6,088 nt of DNA from an uncultured Blautia sp. (GTDB lineage: Bacteria; Bacillota; Clostridia; Lachnospirales; Lachnospiraceae): assembly GCA_900547615.1 (NCBI GenBank), contig URHH01000146.1:1-6088 (forward strand), in the 5' to 3' direction. The notes below the pieces were generated by a model, which was not told the DNA's origin, did no database searches, and worked only from the letters and a program-made list of their open reading frames with translations. This document shows positions 4,059-6,088 of the stretch, one piece after another (the stretch's first letter is position 1; every line of letters begins with the position of its first letter). The translations under genes were made by a program, and so were the position numbers.

Positions 4059-5993
4059 ATGGATTACAGGAAGACGGCAGAAGAAATTCTGCAATACGTA
4101 GGGGGAGGAAAAAATATTGTCTCTGCGGCGCATTGCGCTACGCGGCTTCGCCTTGTCATTGCGGATAACAAAAAAGCAGATAAAACAGCTCTTGAAAATA
4201 TTTCCGGAGTCAAGGGCGTATTTGAGGCTTCCGGACAGCTTCAGATTATTCTGGGAACAGGAACGGTAAATAAAGTATTTGAACAGTTTATTGCTGCTGC
4301 AGGCGTTACCGCAAGTTCCAAAGCGGAGGCAAAGGAGGCGGCTGTGAAAAAGCAGAACTGGTTTATGCGGGCAATTAAGGTTCTCGGAGATATTTTTGTG
4401 CCGATCATTCCGGCTATTGTGGCAAGCGGATTTTTAATGGGGATTATGAATTCTCTGGACTTTATGAACAGCAACGGGTTCATTAATATAGATACAACAG
4501 GTTCTCTTTATGTATTTGCAAATCTTTTCAGCAACACAGCCTATGTATTTTTGCAGATTTTAATTGCGTTTTCTGCTGCAAAGGCATTCGGAGCAAATCC
4601 GTATCTTGGAGCGGTCATCGGAATGATCATGATAAATCCGTCCCTTCAAAATGCCTACACAGTTGCAACGGAAGGCGTACAGGCAACACAGTCTGTATTT
4701 TTCGGATTGTACGACATTGATATGGTAGGGTATCAGGGGCATGTAATTCCCGTTGTCATTGCCGTATGGCTTATGTCTGTAATTGAGAAAAAGCTTCATA
4801 AAATAGTGCCGGAGGTATTAGACCTTTTTGTGACTCCTCTCGTCAGCGTTTTTGTTACGGGCTATCTTACTCTGGCAGCGATCGGACCTGTTTTTGTCTG
4901 GGCAGAAAATGCAGTTCTTGACGGAATCCAGTGGCTTTTAACGCTTCCTTTTGGACTGGGAAGTCTTGTGATGGGAAGCCTTTATGCACCTACGGTTGTA
5001 ACGGGAATCCATCAGATGTATACAGCCATTGATCTCGGGCAGATTGCTCAGTATGGCGTTACATTCTGGCTTCCTCTTGCAAGCGCCGCGAATGTGGCAC
5101 AGGGAGCTGCTGCTCTTGCAGTCGCATTAAAATCAAAAGATAAAAAAGTGAAATCTCTTGCGCTTCCGTCTTCTTTAAGCGCGTTTATGGGAATCACGGA
5201 ACCTGCAATTTTTGGTGTGAATCTTCGGTTCTTTAAGCCGTTCCTTGCTGGCTGTATCGGCGGTGGCTGCGGCGCCCTTTATGCTTCTATTGTACATCTG
5301 GGAGCGAAAGGAACCGGCGTGACCGGCATTTTCGGTGTGCTTCTCTGTCTGGATACGCCGGTTCAGTATTTGATTGAAATGGCAATAGCAGTCGGTGTTG
5401 CTTTTGTTGTCTCCTTTATTCTTTACAAAGATAAGAATGATACAGTAAAACCTGCACAGAATGAACCGGCAGGAATGCCTGCAGCTTCAGAAAATGTAAA
5501 GACAGAAAAAGATTGTTCGAATGATACGGAAATGCAGGAAACAGAAATTCTTACAAGTCCGGTAAAAGGACGCGTCATTCCGGTTTCTCAGGTAAAGGAC
5601 GATACATTTGCAGAGGAAATTCTGGGAATGACAGTTGCGATTGAGCCGGAGGAAGGAACGATTAAAGCTCCCTGTGACGGAGAAATCTTAAATATTTACG
5701 AGACAGGCCATGCAGTTTGTATGGTGACAAAGACGGGAGCGGAGATTCTGATCCACGTTGGAATTGATACAGTAAAACTGAACGGAAGAGGTTTTAGGAA
5801 AATGGTATCAGACGGAATGAAGGTTCATGCGGGAGATGTTCTGATTGAAATGGATATGGAAGAAGTAAAAGAAGCGGGATATGAAAGAACCACTATGATG
5901 ATCCTGACAAATGAAGATGAGACAGAAGGAAAGAAACTTTTAGTTGAAAACGCAGAATCGGGAACACCCGTGATGGAGTTGAGGAAAAAATAA
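4059..5993 (+). CDS. scrA: Sucrose-type PTS permease, EIIBCA
   Basis: A 644-residue membrane permease that imports sucrose and phosphorylates it to sucrose-6-phosphate. Domain order is IIB, IIC, IIA. IIB (1-80) has the phosphocysteine C26 in AAHCATRLRL. IIC (about 101-459) is the membrane channel, with runs such as DIFVPIIPAIVASGF and the substrate motif GITEPAIFGVN around E381. A charged, Glu-rich linker (about 460-499) precedes a glucose-type IIA (about 500-644) with H551 (GHAVCM) and H566 (ILIHVGIDTV), 15 residues apart like the paired histidines of EIIA-Glc; H566 is the phosphorylated one. All transfer residues are present, so the protein looks complete. ATG 4059 is chosen because AAAGGAAG (4045-4052) precedes it; an upstream ATG at 3999 lies in the promoter and its frame crosses the operator. 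Similarity to streptococcal ScrA as I recall it supports sucrose; another disaccharide is less likely. Confidence 0.9.
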   Translation: MDYRKTAEEILQYVGGGKNIVSAAHCATRLRLVIADNKKADKTALENISGVKGVFEASGQLQIILGTGTVNKVFEQFIAAAGVTASSKAEAKEAAVKKQNWFMRAIKVLGDIFVPIIPAIVASGFLMGIMNSLDFMNSNGFINIDTTGSLYVFANLFSNTAYVFLQILIAFSAAKAFGANPYLGAVIGMIMINPSLQNAYTVATEGVQATQSVFFGLYDIDMVGYQGHVIPVVIAVWLMSVIEKKLHKIVPEVLDLFVTPLVSVFVTGYLTLAAIGPVFVWAENAVLDGIQWLLTLPFGLGSLVMGSLYAPTVVTGIHQMYTAIDLGQIAQYGVTFWLPLASAANVAQGAAALAVALKSKDKKVKSLALPSSLSAFMGITEPAIFGVNLRFFKPFLAGCIGGGCGALYASIVHLGAKGTGVTGIFGVLLCLDTPVQYLIEMAIAVGVAFVVSFILYKDKNDTVKPAQNEPAGMPAASENVKTEKDCSNDTEMQETEILTSPVKGRVIPVSQVKDDTFAEEILGMTVAIEPEEGTIKAPCDGEILNIYETGHAVCMVTKTGAEILIHVGIDTVKLNGRGFRKMVSDGMKVHAGDVLIEMDMEEVKEAGYERTTMMILTNEDETEGKKLLVENAESGTPVMELRKK

Positions 5994-5994
5994 T

Positions 5995-6088
5995 ATGAAT
6001 GCTTTGACAAGAGATTTACGGAAGCTTGTGGAAAAAACAGAAAAAGAGGCGGCGCATTATGACCGATTCCGCCAAAAAAAAGGTACAT
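5995..6088 (+). CDS. scrB: Start of a gene cut by the window edge, probable sucrose-6-phosphate hydrolase
   Basis: The frame opens at ATG 5995, one base after the scrA stop, and stays open for 31 codons to the window end. GAGG (5981-5984), inside the last scrA codons, is 10 bases upstream, so the two genes should be one message and translationally coupled. The visible residues, MNALTRDLRKLVEKTEKEAA and on to HYDRFRQKKG, are a charged helix before any catalytic motif. Position directly after a ScrA-type permease makes a GH32 sucrose-6-phosphate hydrolase the best guess, splitting the imported sugar into glucose-6-phosphate and fructose. The GH32 motif that would prove it (NDPNG-like) lies outside the window. 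A fructokinase is the main alternative. That this is a real gene is more certain than its function. Confidence 0.65.
   Translation, partial: MNALTRDLRKLVEKTEKEAAHYDRFRQKKGT

Noticed and set aside
1..6088. A wholly new defence or biosynthetic system
   Set aside because: All intact genes belong to known families (endolysin, HTH regulator, LacI repressor, PTS permease). Novelty here is limited to gene arrangement and regulatory details.

Overview
The window looks like chromosomal DNA of a gut-type Firmicute, most likely Lachnospiraceae (Blautia/Ruminococcus/Dorea-like). This is inferred from strong AGGAGG-type ribosome sites, moderate GC, a clostridial-phage style endolysin and a Gram-positive ScrA-type phosphotransferase. 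No database search was possible. Two blocks are joined by a decayed spacer.

Left block (about 1-2260), phage-derived. The first ~150 bases carry a minus-strand promoter, an RNA-sized interval and a minus-strand intrinsic terminator, arranged like the RatA antisense antitoxin of TxpA/RatA type I modules; the toxin itself would lie left of the window. A strong plus-strand terminator follows, then a two-catalytic-domain endolysin (198-1628) that contains an internal, in-frame start codon with a perfect Shine-Dalgarno sequence between its domains. A 15-bp hairpin ends this unit. Next is a small Cro/C1-type HTH regulator (1932-2192) behind a promoter overlapped by 20-bp-spaced direct repeats, closed by a near-perfect terminator.

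Decayed spacer (about 2264-2937). A minus-strand gene broken by two frameshifts (2505-2264) lies head to head with a second HTH gene reduced to a 47-codon frame (2641-2784) that still has a good promoter and ribosome site. Short repeats and palindromes precede the sugar genes.

Right block (2938-6088), sucrose utilisation. A LacI-family repressor (probable scrR) ends in a terminator whose loop contains the -35 box of the next promoter. An 18-bp CG-centred palindrome just after the predicted transcription start fits a repressor operator and also the CcpA cre consensus. The promoter drives a sucrose-type PTS IIBCA permease (scrA) and, one base after its stop codon, a gene cut by the window edge that is probably sucrose-6-phosphate hydrolase (scrB). 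ScrA would import and phosphorylate sucrose, ScrB would split sucrose-6-phosphate, and ScrR would repress both when sugar is absent.

I see no convincing wholly new system. The points most worth a second look are the dual-start endolysin, the RatA-like antisense RNA, and the compact terminator/promoter/operator junction between scrR and scrA.
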